A stretch of DNA of 64,000 nt from Bacteroidales bacterium (GTDB taxonomy: Bacteria; Bacteroidota; Bacteroidia; Bacteroidales; PXBB01): NCBI GenBank assembly GCA_028698995.1, contig JAQVVM010000006.1, forward strand, positions 1 through 64,000, in the 5' to 3' direction. The notes beneath the pieces were generated by a model that had not been told where the DNA came from, made no database searches, and saw only the letters and a program-made list of their open reading frames with translations. This document shows, piece by piece, positions 52,755-62,731 of the stretch. Within the stretch, counting starts at the first letter, position 1, and every line of letters begins with the position of its first letter. The position numbers were made by a program, and so were the translations under genes.

Positions 52755-54365
52755 ATGAAAAAACTGCATAAATTCCTTTTATATTCTTATATAGGGCCAT
52801 TTATAATGACTTTTTTCATTGCTTTGTTTATTATCCTGATGCAGTTTTTGTGGAAATACATTGATGACCTGGTTGGCAAAGGGCTTGGTTGGGATATTAT
52901 TGCACAGTTATTATTTTATGCCTCTGCTACATTTGTTCCCCTGGCATTACCATTAGCTGTTTTACTATCATCGCTCATGACATTTGGAAATCTTGGAGAA
53001 CATTTCGAGCTTGTGGCTTTAAAATCATCCGGAGTGTCATTACAGAAATTTATGATGCCACTCATTATTTTTATTGTAGTGCTTTGTATCACTGCTTTTT
53101 ATTTCTCAAACAATATTCTTCCTATTGCCAATCTGAAAATGGGTTCTCTTTTATATGATGTCAGAGAACAAAAGCCGGCACTGAATATTAAAGAAGGCAT
53201 CTACTACAATGGCATTGATAATTATGTTATTAAGGTAGGTAAGAAAGAAAAAGATGGCATCAGCGTTCACAATATAATGATTTATGATCATTCTGCTCGT
53301 CAGGGCAATATCAACCTCACCTATGGCAAATCAGGCAGGATGGAAACGACTCCAGATGAAAAATACCTGATATTTACTCTTTTTGATGGGTTTAACTATT
53401 CAGAAAAAATTGATTCCAGAGAAAGAAGCGGCATCAATCCTTTTCAGAGAATCCGTTTTGACGAGCAAATACGCAAACTTGACCTCTCATCTTTTGCCCT
53501 AAATCGTACAAGTGAAGAGTTCTTCAAGGACAATTTTCAAATGCTCAACCTCAATCAACTTGAGAGTGCTATTGACACCTTAGAACTTGCACTGAATGAA
53601 AAATACAGAGAAGTTGGACAAAACATCGAAAGCAGGTATTATTTTTTCAACACCTATAATACCGACAGTAACGCTGTGAGTTTATCAGACACTTTTAATA
53701 ACAGCACCTCCTCTCTCCCACCAGAAACTCAGGAAATTATCACACCTGATACACCCAAACACCCTTCTATCAGAGCGCAATTTGAAAGACAACTCAGACA
53801 AGCTTTTCCTAAAAAAACAGATAGCTCAGCAATAGCACAAAATGATTCTCTCAAAATAGACACCCTTATTGTCGGCAATAGCATTCTGAAAGCATTTACA
53901 AAAAATGAACAAAAGAGAATTATAGACAATGCCCTCCTTTCAGCTCGAAATAATAAAGATTTTACCTTTTTTGCAGGAGAAGATATGTACGGGCGACAAA
54001 GGGTTATTAACCGCCACAAAATTGAATGGCATAGAAAATTTTCATTATCCTTTGCCTGCCTTATTCTTTTCTTTATCGGAGCGCCTCTTGGTGCTATAAT
54101 TAGAAAAGGAGGCTTTGGTCTTCCTGTCGTTATTTCAGTACTGTTTTTTGTAATCTACCACGTCATTTCAATAACAGGTGAAAAGATGGTACGGCAGGGA
54201 ACTATTCCTGCATACGAAGGTATGTGGATAGCTTCATTAGTTCTCTTTCCTATAGGTATTTTCCTCACCATCAAAGCCACTTCCGACTCACCTCTTTTCG
54301 ACATGGATACGTATATTAAAGTCGGGCGCAAAATCAGTCATATTTTCAAAAGGAAGATTTCATGA
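52755..54365 (+). CDS. LptF/LptG (YjgP/YjgQ) family lipopolysaccharide export permease
   Basis: This 536-residue protein has six membrane helices: three before residue 140 (including IIAQLLFYASATFVPLALPLAVLLSSLMTFG, the family signature with its proline pair), and three at the end. Between them is a large periplasmic jellyroll (KEGIYYNGIDNYVIKVGKK) with an extra low-complexity Ser/Thr/Pro-rich stretch around 310-345. E. coli LptF and LptG have about 360 residues, so this is a long form as often found in Bacteroidota. Together with LptB and LptC it would lift LPS from the inner membrane. Its TGA stop overlaps the next ATG (ATGA), coupling it to a glycosyltransferase. Confidence 0.92.
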   Translation: MKKLHKFLLYSYIGPFIMTFFIALFIILMQFLWKYIDDLVGKGLGWDIIAQLLFYASATFVPLALPLAVLLSSLMTFGNLGEHFELVALKSSGVSLQKFMMPLIIFIVVLCITAFYFSNNILPIANLKMGSLLYDVREQKPALNIKEGIYYNGIDNYVIKVGKKEKDGISVHNIMIYDHSARQGNINLTYGKSGRMETTPDEKYLIFTLFDGFNYSEKIDSRERSGINPFQRIRFDEQIRKLDLSSFALNRTSEEFFKDNFQMLNLNQLESAIDTLELALNEKYREVGQNIESRYYFFNTYNTDSNAVSLSDTFNNSTSSLPPETQEIITPDTPKHPSIRAQFERQLRQAFPKKTDSSAIAQNDSLKIDTLIVGNSILKAFTKNEQKRIIDNALLSARNNKDFTFFAGEDMYGRQRVINRHKIEWHRKFSLSFACLILFFIGAPLGAIIRKGGFGLPVVISVLFFVIYHVISITGEKMVRQGTIPAYEGMWIASLVLFPIGIFLTIKATSDSPLFDMDTYIKVGRKISHIFKRKIS

Positions 54366-55582
54366 AAGTATTGTTTTTGTGTAACAAATCACCCTACCCT
54401 CCTAAAGAAGGCGGATCATTAGCTATGTATAACATCATCTGCGGTCTTTTAGAAAAGAGCATAGATATTAAGATTCTGGCAGTCAGCACACAAAAATGTT
54501 TTGTAAACAAAGATGAAATTCCAAAGGAGTTTTCAGAGCCTACAAATTTTGACAGTTACTTTATCGATACCAACCCGGATTTGTGGGATGCTTTTCTGAA
54601 TCTTTTTTCAACTAAATCCTATCAGATTGAGAGGTTTTACAATAAAGGATTTGACAAAAAACTTCAAGATATTTTAGCTGGAGAAAAGTTTGACATTGTA
54701 CAACTGGAAAGTGTTTACATGACACCCTATGTAGATACTATCAGGAAAAATTCATCAGCGAGCATTGTTTTAAGGGCTCACAATATAGAACACATCATCT
54801 GGAACAGAATCGTAAAAAACGAAAAGAATCCCTTAAAAAAATGGTACCTACAGCTCCAATCCAGACGTCTTAAAAAATATGAAACCCTGATGACAGGCGT
54901 TTATGATGGTATAGCTGCAATAACAGACATAGATGCCGACTTTTACAGAAAAATTAATAGAAATATTCCGGTATGTACTATTCCATTTGGGGTTGTACAA
55001 AAAAATATCAATTTTAATGTAATTCAAAGGGAAGAAAGAAGTGTTTTTTTTCTGGGTTCCTTGAATTGGATGCCCAATATTGAAGGGTTGAACTGGTTTT
55101 TGAATCATGTGTGGCCACAGGTCATTGCAAGAGACAATACACTAAAATTATACATAGCAGGACGTCAAGCACCCAACCATTTAAAAGAATACCGTAAAAA
55201 CAATGTTCATTACATTGGTGAAGTAGAAGACGCCTTAGGTTTTATGGCTTCAAAGAGCATTATGGTAGTACCACTTTTCTCGGGTAGCGGCATGCGTGTA
55301 AAAATTATTGAAGGGATGATGGCTGCAAATACCATTATTTCAACGCATATTGGGGCAGAAGGAATTGAGTATAAAGAAAATGAAAATATTTTTATTGCAG
55401 ACACAGTGGAAGCCTTTGTAAACGCCATACTGCGATGTACTTCAGACAAAACCCTTTGTGAAACCACAGGCGAAAATGCTCGCAAGCTAATTCATGATAA
55501 ATACATGAATGAACGCATCATAGAAAACCTATTGAATTTTTATCAAAAAATTAGTTCAATAAAAGCCGAAAAAAAGGATTGA
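54362..55582 (+). CDS. Glycosyltransferase family 4 protein
   Basis: This 406-residue GT-B enzyme has CNKSPYPPKEGGSLAMYN at the N-terminus (acceptor side), RAHNIEHIIWNRI, and in the donor half FLGSLNWMPNIEGLNWFL, then VVPLFSGSGMRVKIIEGMMA with the conserved Glu, and STHIGAEGI. The donor and acceptor sugars are unknown. The start overlaps the LptF/LptG-type stop by 4 bp, which suggests a role in lipopolysaccharide or surface glycan synthesis. It ends 13 bp from the convergent methylmalonyl-CoA mutase gene. Confidence 0.92.
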   Translation: MKVLFLCNKSPYPPKEGGSLAMYNIICGLLEKSIDIKILAVSTQKCFVNKDEIPKEFSEPTNFDSYFIDTNPDLWDAFLNLFSTKSYQIERFYNKGFDKKLQDILAGEKFDIVQLESVYMTPYVDTIRKNSSASIVLRAHNIEHIIWNRIVKNEKNPLKKWYLQLQSRRLKKYETLMTGVYDGIAAITDIDADFYRKINRNIPVCTIPFGVVQKNINFNVIQREERSVFFLGSLNWMPNIEGLNWFLNHVWPQVIARDNTLKLYIAGRQAPNHLKEYRKNNVHYIGEVEDALGFMASKSIMVVPLFSGSGMRVKIIEGMMAANTIISTHIGAEGIEYKENENIFIADTVEAFVNAILRCTSDKTLCETTGENARKLIHDKYMNERIIENLLNFYQKISSIKAEKKD

Positions 55583-55595
55583 ATGCTTAAGAGAC

Positions 55596-57749
55596 TTAGT
55601 TCTTACGCATTTCAATAAGAATATTCAGCATTTGAACAGCAGCTTGCGATATTTTTGTTCCGGGGCCGAAAATGGCAGCCACACCGGCGTCATACAAAAA
55701 GCTATAATCCTGAGTTGGAATAACACCTCCTGCAATAACGATAATATCTTCCCTCCCTAGAGCTTTCAATTCTTCAATAACCTGAGGAATGAGTGTTTTA
55801 TGGCCGGCAGCAAGACTTGATACTCCCAGAACATGCACATCATTTTCAACAGCCTGACGGGCAGCTTCTTTAGGGGTCTGAAAAAGGGGACCCATATCTA
55901 CGTCGAAGCCCATATCTGCATAGGCTGTTGCAACAACTTTAGCACCTCTATCATGTCCATCCTGTCCCATTTTGGCAATCATTATACGAGGGCGCCTACC
56001 TTCAAGGGCTGCAAACTCATCTGAAAGTAATTTTGCTTTCTTAAACAAACTGTCATTTTGTGATTCCATAGAATAAACTCCTGATATTGAACGAATAATT
56101 GCTTTATACCTACCAAAAACCTTTTCACAAGCTAAAGAAATTTCTCCTAAGCTGGCCCTTTTTCTTGCAGCATCAACAGCCAAGGCAAGCAAATTGCCAT
56201 TCCCGGTTTCACAAGCGAATGTAATGGCTTTAAGAGCAAGCTGTACTTCTTCCTCATTTCTTTCTGAACGTAACTTCTTAAGCCTTTCAATCTGAGCCAG
56301 TCTTACTGCTGTATTATCCACATCGAGAATATCAATGGGATCTTCTTTATCAAGTTTATATTTATTGACACCAACAATGGTGTCTTTATTTGAATCAATT
56401 CGGGCCTGTTTACGTGCAGAAGCCTCTTCAATGCGCATTTTCGGGATACCGGTCTCTATAGCTTTTGCCATACCGCCCAAAGCTTCAACTTCCTGAATTA
56501 ATGCCCATGCTTTATGGGCTATTTCATGCGTAAGATTTTCGACATAAAATGAACCTGCCCAAGGATCAACAGCTTTGCACACATTGGTTTCTTCCTGAAT
56601 ATAAATCTGAGTATTACGGGCAATACGTGCAGAAAAATCAGTTGGAAGTGCAATGGCTTCATCGAGTGCATTTGTATGTAATGACTGGGTGTGCCCTAAA
56701 GCAGCTCCCATAGCCTCGATACAAGTTCTTGCCACATTGTTAAAGGGATCTTGTTCAGTAAGGCTCCAACCCGATGTCTGGCAGTGTGTCCTCAGTGCCA
56801 TAGATTTAGGATTCTTTGGATTAAACTGTTTCACAATTTTTGCCCATAATAATCGTGCAGCTCTCATTTTGGCAATTTCCATAAAATGGTTCATTCCTAT
56901 AGCCCAGAAGAAAGACAAACGCGGTGCAAAAGAGTCAATATCCATACCTGCATTAACACCGGCACGCAAATATTCAAGACCGTCAGCTAAGGTATATGCA
57001 AGCTCAATGTCGCATGTGGCACCGGCTTCCTGCATGTGATAACCGCTGATGCTGATAGAATTGAACTTGGGCATATTCTTCGAAGTGTATTCGAAAATAT
57101 CGGCTATGATTTTCATAGAAGGCAATGGTGGATAAATGTAGGTATTACGCACCATAAATTCTTTCAATATGTCATTCTGAATTGTACCTGTAAGTTTATC
57201 CATGCTTACGCCCTGTTCCTCGGCAGCAACAATATAAAAGGCTAAAATTGGCAGTACAGCCCCATTCATGGTCATGGATACAGACATTTTATCCAAAGGA
57301 ATTTGATCAAACAGAATTTTCATATCCAAAATGGAATCAATGGCAACACCTGCTTTTCCAACGTCTCCCACAACACGCTCATGATCGGAATCATATCCCC
57401 TGTGGGTAGCAAGGTCAAATGCAACAGAAAGACCTTTCTGACCTGCTGCCAGATTACGTCTGTAAAACGCATTGGATTCCTCTGCCGTTGAAAAACCTGC
57501 ATATTGGCGGACAGTCCATGGTTTCATAACATACATAGTGGCATAGGGTCCTCTTAAAAAGGGAGGTAAACCCGCTGCATAATGAAGGTGTTCCACTTTA
57601 TCAAGGTCATGTATGCTATAAACCGGTTTAACAGGAATTTGTTCAGTAGTCATCCAATCATTTTGAATATTATTATCTGCTTCCCACTGTTTTGAGGATT
57701 GGATTTTATTGGTAGTTCTAAAATCAATTTTACTAAAATCGGGTTTCAT
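55596..57749 (-). CDS. mutB: Methylmalonyl-CoA mutase, large (catalytic) subunit
   Basis: This 717-residue protein has an N-terminal TIM barrel with [33 protein letters not shown]-like [37 protein letters not shown], and a C-terminal B12-binding domain with [20 protein letters not shown], where the His of DxHxxG coordinates cobalt (near residue 600). It interconverts (R)-methylmalonyl-CoA and succinyl-CoA, used in propionate formation or breakdown. The length is typical. It lies 27 bp downstream of the small subunit gene on the same strand; the two form the heterodimer. Confidence 0.97.
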   Translation of the reverse strand: MKPDFSKIDFRTTNKIQSSKQWEADNNIQNDWMTTEQIPVKPVYSIHDLDKVEHLHYAAGLPPFLRGPYATMYVMKPWTVRQYAGFSTAEESNAFYRRNLAAGQKGLSVAFDLATHRGYDSDHERVVGDVGKAGVAIDSILDMKILFDQIPLDKMSVSMTMNGAVLPILAFYIVAAEEQGVSMDKLTGTIQNDILKEFMVRNTYIYPPLPSMKIIADIFEYTSKNMPKFNSISISGYHMQEAGATCDIELAYTLADGLEYLRAGVNAGMDIDSFAPRLSFFWAIGMNHFMEIAKMRAARLLWAKIVKQFNPKNPKSMALRTHCQTSGWSLTEQDPFNNVARTCIEAMGAALGHTQSLHTNALDEAIALPTDFSARIARNTQIYIQEETNVCKAVDPWAGSFYVENLTHEIAHKAWALIQEVEALGGMAKAIETGIPKMRIEEASARKQARIDSNKDTIVGVNKYKLDKEDPIDILDVDNTAVRLAQIERLKKLRSERNEEEVQLALKAITFACETGNGNLLALAVDAARKRASLGEISLACEKVFGRYKAIIRSISGVYSMESQNDSLFKKAKLLSDEFAALEGRRPRIMIAKMGQDGHDRGAKVVATAYADMGFDVDMGPLFQTPKEAARQAVENDVHVLGVSSLAAGHKTLIPQVIEELKALGREDIIVIAGGVIPTQDYSFLYDAGVAAIFGPGTKISQAAVQMLNILIEMRKN

Positions 57750-57776
57750 GTTTTTAAAAATTAAATTTCTACAATA

Positions 57777-59648
57777 TTAAAGTACACCTAAAGCACTGTT
57801 GAATTTCTGAAGTGTTGATAACACATTGCTTCGCATGTGAATAAACTCATACACACCTTCAGATCTCAGGGCATCTATAGACTCTGTTGGATTACCTGCC
57901 ACCACTATAAGTTTCTCTTTCGACTTTTCTTTGAAGTGTTTGCAAAGTTCCACACCAAGCGTTGCATATTCTTCATCGGAACTGCAAATCACAATGATTT
58001 CAGCCTTACTGTCAAGGGCTACTTTGACACCTTCATCAATTGTATTAAATCCATTATTGTCAATAACTTTATACCCTGCACAAGCAAAAAAGTTTAGGGC
58101 AAATGAAGCCCGAGCTTTTCTCATTCCAACATTACCCACAGGCAATAAAAAAACTTTGGGGACAGGGTTTCCTCTTTTTACAAAATCTTCTGTTGCCAAC
58201 CTTAGGGCTTCAAAAGACTTTGCGAGACGCATATCCTTTTGGGCACTCAATTGCAAAGGATCTGCTTTAGGTTCAATTTTATCGAGCATTTTTTCAGAGT
58301 AATTGGGATATTGGTTTGTTCCCAGCAATATCTCCTTTCTTTTGGCAAGGTCATCTTGTTTTTGAAGGGCAATCTCGTTAATGCTTTTAAGCATGTCTCC
58401 TGACTGCGAAAATTTCACAAAACCACCTTTGCTTTCAATGTCAAGAAATAATTTCCATGAAGCTTCTGCTAAAGAATCGGTAAGATTCTCAATATAATAG
58501 GAACCTGCAGATACATCAACAACCTTGTTGAAATAAGCTTCTTCTTTGAGGATGATCTGAATGTTACGACTGACACGTTGAGATAAATTATCGGCTTTTT
58601 TATAAGTGGCATCAAACGGTACTACTGTCATCACATCACATCCGCCAATAGCAGCAGACATAGCCTCAGTTGTTGCCCTCAGCATATTGACATAGGGATC
58701 GAAGATTGTTTTATTCCATGTGCCTGTTATACTGTGAATTTGCATATACATTGATTTTTCACTTTTAGGGTTATAAGCTTTCACAATTGCAGACCACAAA
58801 AGTCTCAGTGTACGAATTTTGGCAATTTCAAGGAAATAATTTGAACCGATACCAAAAGTAAACATCATGCGTTGAGCTACATCGTCGATATCTTCACCTT
58901 TTGAAATCATATTTGACAAATACTCTACGCCCATTGACAGTGCATAAGCAATTTCCTGAGTCAATAATCCTCCGGCATTATGGATGCGATGAGCATTTAC
59001 ATTAACAACTTTTATCTGTGGAAAATCCCTTTTTGCAATACTCAATAATTGTTGCAATTCAATATAATTACTATCTAATGACGCATAAAAAGTCCCGTTG
59101 GCTATATAATAACCAAGACTGTCAAAATTGAAAGAGCCTTTTAATGAATGGCAATCAAAATTCAAGTCGGCACAAGCTTTCACAAGAAAGTCACTGAGTT
59201 GCAGATATGATGAAGCCCCATAGAAATGAATATCAATACTGTTTAGGTCAATGCCTTTCAGTAAAGTGCTTATGTCGCTGTACTTTTTACAGGAAGAAAC
59301 ATTTAAAGCAATACTTTCAGCGCCGCTTTCAATTGCTTTAAGAGCATTCTCATTGGCAGTAACCGGATTATCGTCAGATATTTCCTGACGGACAAGCCAA
59401 TTGTTTCCCTTCACTTTATTTCCCCTGACAAATGGAGGCATACAGGGCAACATTTGATGGGTGTTCAAATTTTTCAAGTCTTCATTTCTGTAATAAGGCT
59501 TTAACTTGAGTCCTTCGGGCGTTTTCCAGACAAGTTTTTTCTCGTAGTCAGCACCTTTTAAATCTTGCAAAATAAGCTGTTCCCAAGCATCAGTACTTAC
59601 CGGAGGAAAATCTTCAATGAATTTTAATTTCTCCACATTATGTTCCAT
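57777..59648 (-). CDS. mutA: Methylmalonyl-CoA mutase, small subunit
   Basis: This 623-residue protein is homologous to the large subunit: MLPCMPPFVRGNKVKGNNWLVRQ, GIGSNYFLEIAKIRTLRLLW and a matching barrel. The C-terminal B12-binding-like domain lacks DxHxxG (PVGNVGMRKARASFALNFFAC), so it cannot bind cobalamin in the normal way. This is the expected state of the non-catalytic partner. It is the first gene of a two-gene operon with a TAATTTTG -7 box 43 nt upstream. Confidence 0.95.
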   Translation of the reverse strand: MEHNVEKLKFIEDFPPVSTDAWEQLILQDLKGADYEKKLVWKTPEGLKLKPYYRNEDLKNLNTHQMLPCMPPFVRGNKVKGNNWLVRQEISDDNPVTANENALKAIESGAESIALNVSSCKKYSDISTLLKGIDLNSIDIHFYGASSYLQLSDFLVKACADLNFDCHSLKGSFNFDSLGYYIANGTFYASLDSNYIELQQLLSIAKRDFPQIKVVNVNAHRIHNAGGLLTQEIAYALSMGVEYLSNMISKGEDIDDVAQRMMFTFGIGSNYFLEIAKIRTLRLLWSAIVKAYNPKSEKSMYMQIHSITGTWNKTIFDPYVNMLRATTEAMSAAIGGCDVMTVVPFDATYKKADNLSQRVSRNIQIILKEEAYFNKVVDVSAGSYYIENLTDSLAEASWKLFLDIESKGGFVKFSQSGDMLKSINEIALQKQDDLAKRKEILLGTNQYPNYSEKMLDKIEPKADPLQLSAQKDMRLAKSFEALRLATEDFVKRGNPVPKVFLLPVGNVGMRKARASFALNFFACAGYKVIDNNGFNTIDEGVKVALDSKAEIIVICSSDEEYATLGVELCKHFKEKSKEKLIVVAGNPTESIDALRSEGVYEFIHMRSNVLSTLQKFNSALGVL

Positions 59649-59690
59649 AAAATTAATTTTTTATTGAAATTCTATTTAAAATAAGTGAGG

Positions 59691-59698
59691 CAAAATTA
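59691..59698 (-). promoter_or_regulatory. Bacteroidota -7 box (TAATTTTG) for mutA-mutB
   Basis: On the minus strand TAATTTTG ends about 43 nt before the ATG at 59648. A TTG lies 23 bp further upstream (59722-59724), slightly more than the usual 19-21 bp. Confidence 0.5.
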
Positions 59699-59724
59699 TA
59701 CTTTTTAAATTAATTTATACTCAA

Positions 59725-60213
59725 GAATCATATAAATTTATTGGACTAAACAAATGGTATTACTGCCGAAAAGCCGTGTAGTTTACCCGACAATTTCAGG
59801 ATAAATTCAATTAAAAAAAAAGCAACATCTTTATTAATTCAATGAAAAATGTCCTTGCTCACAAATGTTTAACCCAAATTCTAATACTTAGGTAAATAAG
59901 TAGAATAAACTTTCTAACTTTGGTTTGCAGCAAAAAAGCCTATGTTTAAAATGGTGAGTTTATTACTTTTCGGTAATTTACATCCTTTTTGAGGATGTCA
60001 CATATTTTATTAGCAATATTGCTTTTATTTATGGAATCAAAAGTATTCATCTTTCAAAATTAATACATTTGGCAACCTGGTATATTGCAGCCGGTAGATG
60101 CTTTATGTTGTTGCCACGAAGCACAAGCGATTAAATTCCCCACAAAACTTTGTACGAGGCACGGCCCTCACTTTAGGCAAAGCTTTTGTTAGTCATCGCT
60201 CTCTGTAAATAAT
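59725..60213 (+). other. Gene-poor region with a -7 box and two small hairpins
   Basis: No ORF of convincing quality is present. On the plus strand TAACTTTG (59915-59922) fits the -7 box. Downstream are two small hairpins, ATTAC/GTAAT (59962-59977) and ACATCC/GGATGT (59980-59998). A small RNA is possible but unproven. The segment 60090-60185 is richer in G+C than its surroundings and shows no feature I recognise. Confidence 0.3.
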
Positions 60214-60642
60214 TTAATCTTTATGGGTTAATAATGTCTTTAACTTTTCTATCTTCTCCCTTCTCGCAAGCGAGTATGTATTGTCTGCCTTTTCAAGATA
60301 TTCATAAATGAATAGACTAGTTTGACAATAGCTTTCTCCTTTGTTTAAATTGTTTATCTTGAAGAAATTATCACCCATCTGCATAAGGATTTCAGAAAGA
60401 GTTTCCAGATTTTCATTATTAAAGCCCATTTTGTCAATCAACGTATGTATCAATTCATCACGCTTTATTGAAACCAGTTCATCAAGGTCTATATCCAATT
60501 CGCTCATGAGTGAAAGGGTCGTAATGTTAATACTTTCAATTATTTCCCCTGAATTTTTTAATCCGAGCAAATCAAAAAGCACCTTACCTAAAACCCTTGC
60601 AAGTTGATTAACTTGTCTCATTAAATAATCTCTCTGTTCCAT
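60214..60642 (-). CDS. Hypothetical cytoplasmic protein (possibly DUF6483-like)
   Basis: This 142-residue protein has no signal peptide or membrane segment. It opens with EQRDYLMRQVNQLARVLGKV, a pattern I associate with the DUF6483-type hypothetical proteins, and then has helical, TPR-like stretches (MQMGDNFFKINNLNKGESYC, TSLFIYEYLEKADN). I cannot assign a function. It stands alone between two gene-poor stretches. A GGTTTA-TAAT-TAAACC palindrome lies about 80 bp upstream of its start (60721-60736). It may be real accessory content or a leftover. Confidence 0.62.
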   Translation of the reverse strand: MEQRDYLMRQVNQLARVLGKVLFDLLGLKNSGEIIESINITTLSLMSELDIDLDELVSIKRDELIHTLIDKMGFNNENLETLSEILMQMGDNFFKINNLNKGESYCQTSLFIYEYLEKADNTYSLARREKIEKLKTLLTHKD

Positions 60643-61054
60643 AATCTTTTATTTAATTAAAACACATCAGTATTTTTCGGCAAATAATGCCTAATAAGAC
60701 AAGATCTTGACTTTCGGGTGGGTTTATAATTAAACCGCTCCTTTAAGAATAAAACTGCCGATGGCAAATATAACAATTATTTCAACAGGTACTTTTTGCC
60801 AGACTAAATTAAACCGAAGTTATCAGTTCAACAGGAAGTTTGTATAAAGTTCGACTGTTTAACTAACTCTCAAATGACTTCCCGCCCGCACTGCCCGACC
60901 TAAATGTGTTTTATTTTTTTTCTTAGCCGACACACAGGAATTTTGAAAAAGTTGGGTTTATTCGGCTTTTCCATATGGCACACTTGCCTTTTTGCGAACA
61001 CACTGGCTGACAAAAAAGGCAAAAGAGCCATTATTTTTGTCAATGCTTTTTTTA
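60643..61054 (-). other. Gene-poor region between the hypothetical gene and the CBASS operon
   Basis: No ORF worth calling is present. The region holds a palindrome GGTTTATAATTAAACC (60721-60736) and an imperfect hairpin at 60976-61030 (TTGCCTTTTTG against CAAAAAAGGCAA, with outer TGGC/GCCA). The hairpin lies just past the end of the CBASS operon but lacks a clear T-tract on the minus strand. The base composition is more G+C-rich in patches (for example around 60880-60900), suggesting decayed inserted DNA. Confidence 0.4.
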
Positions 61055-61723
61055 TCATATTAATTTGTAATCAGGAAATGCATGAAAAAATGCAATCAAA
61101 TGTGCTCTATCTTGAAATAAATAGTCTTTGGCAAACTGCAACTCCCTGAAAACATCTCTATGACAGTGCCTGAATTTTACATTGTGGCAAAAGGGGCACG
61201 CAGCAGTTCTTGGTGGATTGTAATCAAGTAAAATAAAACGAAACATCTCAAGCAATTCTGCTGGATTTTTAGCTTTTAGTTTGCTTTGGTAGTATTCAAT
61301 CTTTCCGAAAACACCATGAGAGTATTCTCCATAACGATAATAACCCTCTCTAATTCTAAATGTTTGATTAGCAAAATATGGTATAGCATAGTTTTTAATA
61401 TAGTCAGATACATGTAAACCATTTTTACAGATAATTTTTGCATTGGCGGGATAATCAACACAACATGAAAAATCATTTTCATAAACATGCCAATCGGCAT
61501 TGTGCTTAAAAGCATCAGCAGTTTCAAATAGTTTAGGAAAAGAATATGGGTATCTATCGCTACCCTTAATCTCTATTTGATACTTTGCCCACACTTTTCT
61601 GTTAGCATCAACAATAGGCAGTTCACCCTTCAGAAACTTTTCACCGTTAGCTTCTACAATAGTTAGACTATTGAAAATGGCTGGAACAACTTCAATATCC
61701 TTTTCAAACTGCTCATTCTTCAT
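61055..61723 (-). CDS. CBASS-associated E2-like (ubiquitin-conjugating fold) protein
   Basis: This 222-residue protein has E2-like features: a strand pair (GELPIVDANRKVWAKYQIEI), YPYSFPKLFET as the E2 Y-P-x-x-x-P block, then WHVYENDFSCCVDYP with the candidate catalytic Cys87 or Cys88. A helical C-terminal part ends in a metal-binding-like CPFCHNVKFRHCH, similar to a SEC-C motif. In E2-only (type II-short) CBASS systems such proteins act on the CD-NTase. No E1 or JAB protease gene is nearby. Its ATG overlaps the CD-NTase stop (TAATG), so translation is coupled. It is the last gene of the operon. Confidence 0.8.
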   Translation of the reverse strand: MKNEQFEKDIEVVPAIFNSLTIVEANGEKFLKGELPIVDANRKVWAKYQIEIKGSDRYPYSFPKLFETADAFKHNADWHVYENDFSCCVDYPANAKIICKNGLHVSDYIKNYAIPYFANQTFRIREGYYRYGEYSHGVFGKIEYYQSKLKAKNPAELLEMFRFILLDYNPPRTAACPFCHNVKFRHCHRDVFRELQFAKDYLFQDRAHLIAFFHAFPDYKLI

Positions 61724-62721
61724 TATTCAGCATAAGGTTTTGTAGTAGGCGGTATCATTGCACCTAATCCCGCAGACGAGTTAGAAGTATCATCTTTATC
61801 CTCGCCTAAAGGAAATCTATCGCTTAAATGTTTACGCCAGTATTCAGTAGCCCTGTAAAAGTTTTTTTCCTGCAACGCCTTTGTTGCATCATTAATAAAC
61901 TTTGCAAGACAGTCCATGAAATAATCCTTATGTGTGTAATCCTTAAAAAGGTTTTCACCTTTGGGAGTTGTCGGTCGTTTACACTCGAAAAAAATATTCA
62001 ATTTTCGTTGAATTGCCAACAATGTTTCTTTTAACGCAACATCATCACGGTCTTTACGGTAAACTGCATTTTCAGCAATAAGAATTGCTAAGATTAAACC
62101 GCTCGGCATTGGTTTGCCATTGTTTTCAAATTCACGTTTATCAGCCCAACCTTTACCGTAGCGCACTAACTTTCTCAATTGTGGCTCTTTTTCAGCCAAA
62201 TCATTAAACCAGTCAGTAAATTCCTTTGGGTCGCTTTCAATCCAACCATCTCTTTTATGGGCAAGTTCGGGAGTTTCTCCTTTTTTGTAATAAATTGGCT
62301 GGTCAATATTATGTCCGTCTGCAAATAAAGTTCTTATACAAGTATTTTTGTCAATAGGGTCTTTATCTGTATGACCTTCAACAGCTTCATAAATCCAATT
62401 ATGATAAGTAGTTGGAGTAGCTCTATATTTTGGGTCTTTATCGCCTTGAAAATAAATACCGTCATCTACGTCATAGTAGAGAACTGTTTTTTCTTCACCG
62501 TTTTCTGTTATTTTTCGAGGAATAGGATTAATTATTGTGTCCATCGACATTGATCCTTGACCACTAAATTTAGGTTTATTTTCATTCGGCTTATTTTCAT
62601 CAAACCATTTTCTAACCTTTTTGCGTAGCTCTTTACGTGAGCCTTTTAAACTTTTTCTGCGAGCATCGGTGAGTCTAATTTTTTCGTTGTACTCTTTAAA
62701 GTGTTCATTACAATTTGCCAT
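61723..62721 (-). CDS. CBASS CD-NTase (cyclic oligonucleotide synthase)
   Basis: This 332-residue protein carries the CD-NTase active site: GQGS (54-57) in place of the usual GS motif, the acidic pair in YDVDDGIYF (Asp84, Asp86), and a third Asp140 in NIDQPIYY. The second half is helical (GWADKREFENNGKPMPSG, YRATEYWRKHLSDRFP). On phage infection it would make a cyclic di- or trinucleotide that switches on the effector. The C-terminal tail (KPYAE) is flexible and would be the end handled by the E2-like partner. It is 10 bp downstream of the Cap15-like gene and overlaps the E2-like gene. The nucleotide product cannot be predicted. Confidence 0.9.
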   Translation of the reverse strand: MANCNEHFKEYNEKIRLTDARRKSLKGSRKELRKKVRKWFDENKPNENKPKFSGQGSMSMDTIINPIPRKITENGEEKTVLYYDVDDGIYFQGDKDPKYRATPTTYHNWIYEAVEGHTDKDPIDKNTCIRTLFADGHNIDQPIYYKKGETPELAHKRDGWIESDPKEFTDWFNDLAEKEPQLRKLVRYGKGWADKREFENNGKPMPSGLILAILIAENAVYRKDRDDVALKETLLAIQRKLNIFFECKRPTTPKGENLFKDYTHKDYFMDCLAKFINDATKALQEKNFYRATEYWRKHLSDRFPLGEDKDDTSNSSAGLGAMIPPTTKPYAE

Positions 62722-62731
62722 AATATTAAAT

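Noticed and set aside
59649-61054. tRNA or other structured RNA gene in the gene-poor stretches
   Set aside because: I found no cloverleaf or T-loop GTTCRA context, and no known RNA signature.
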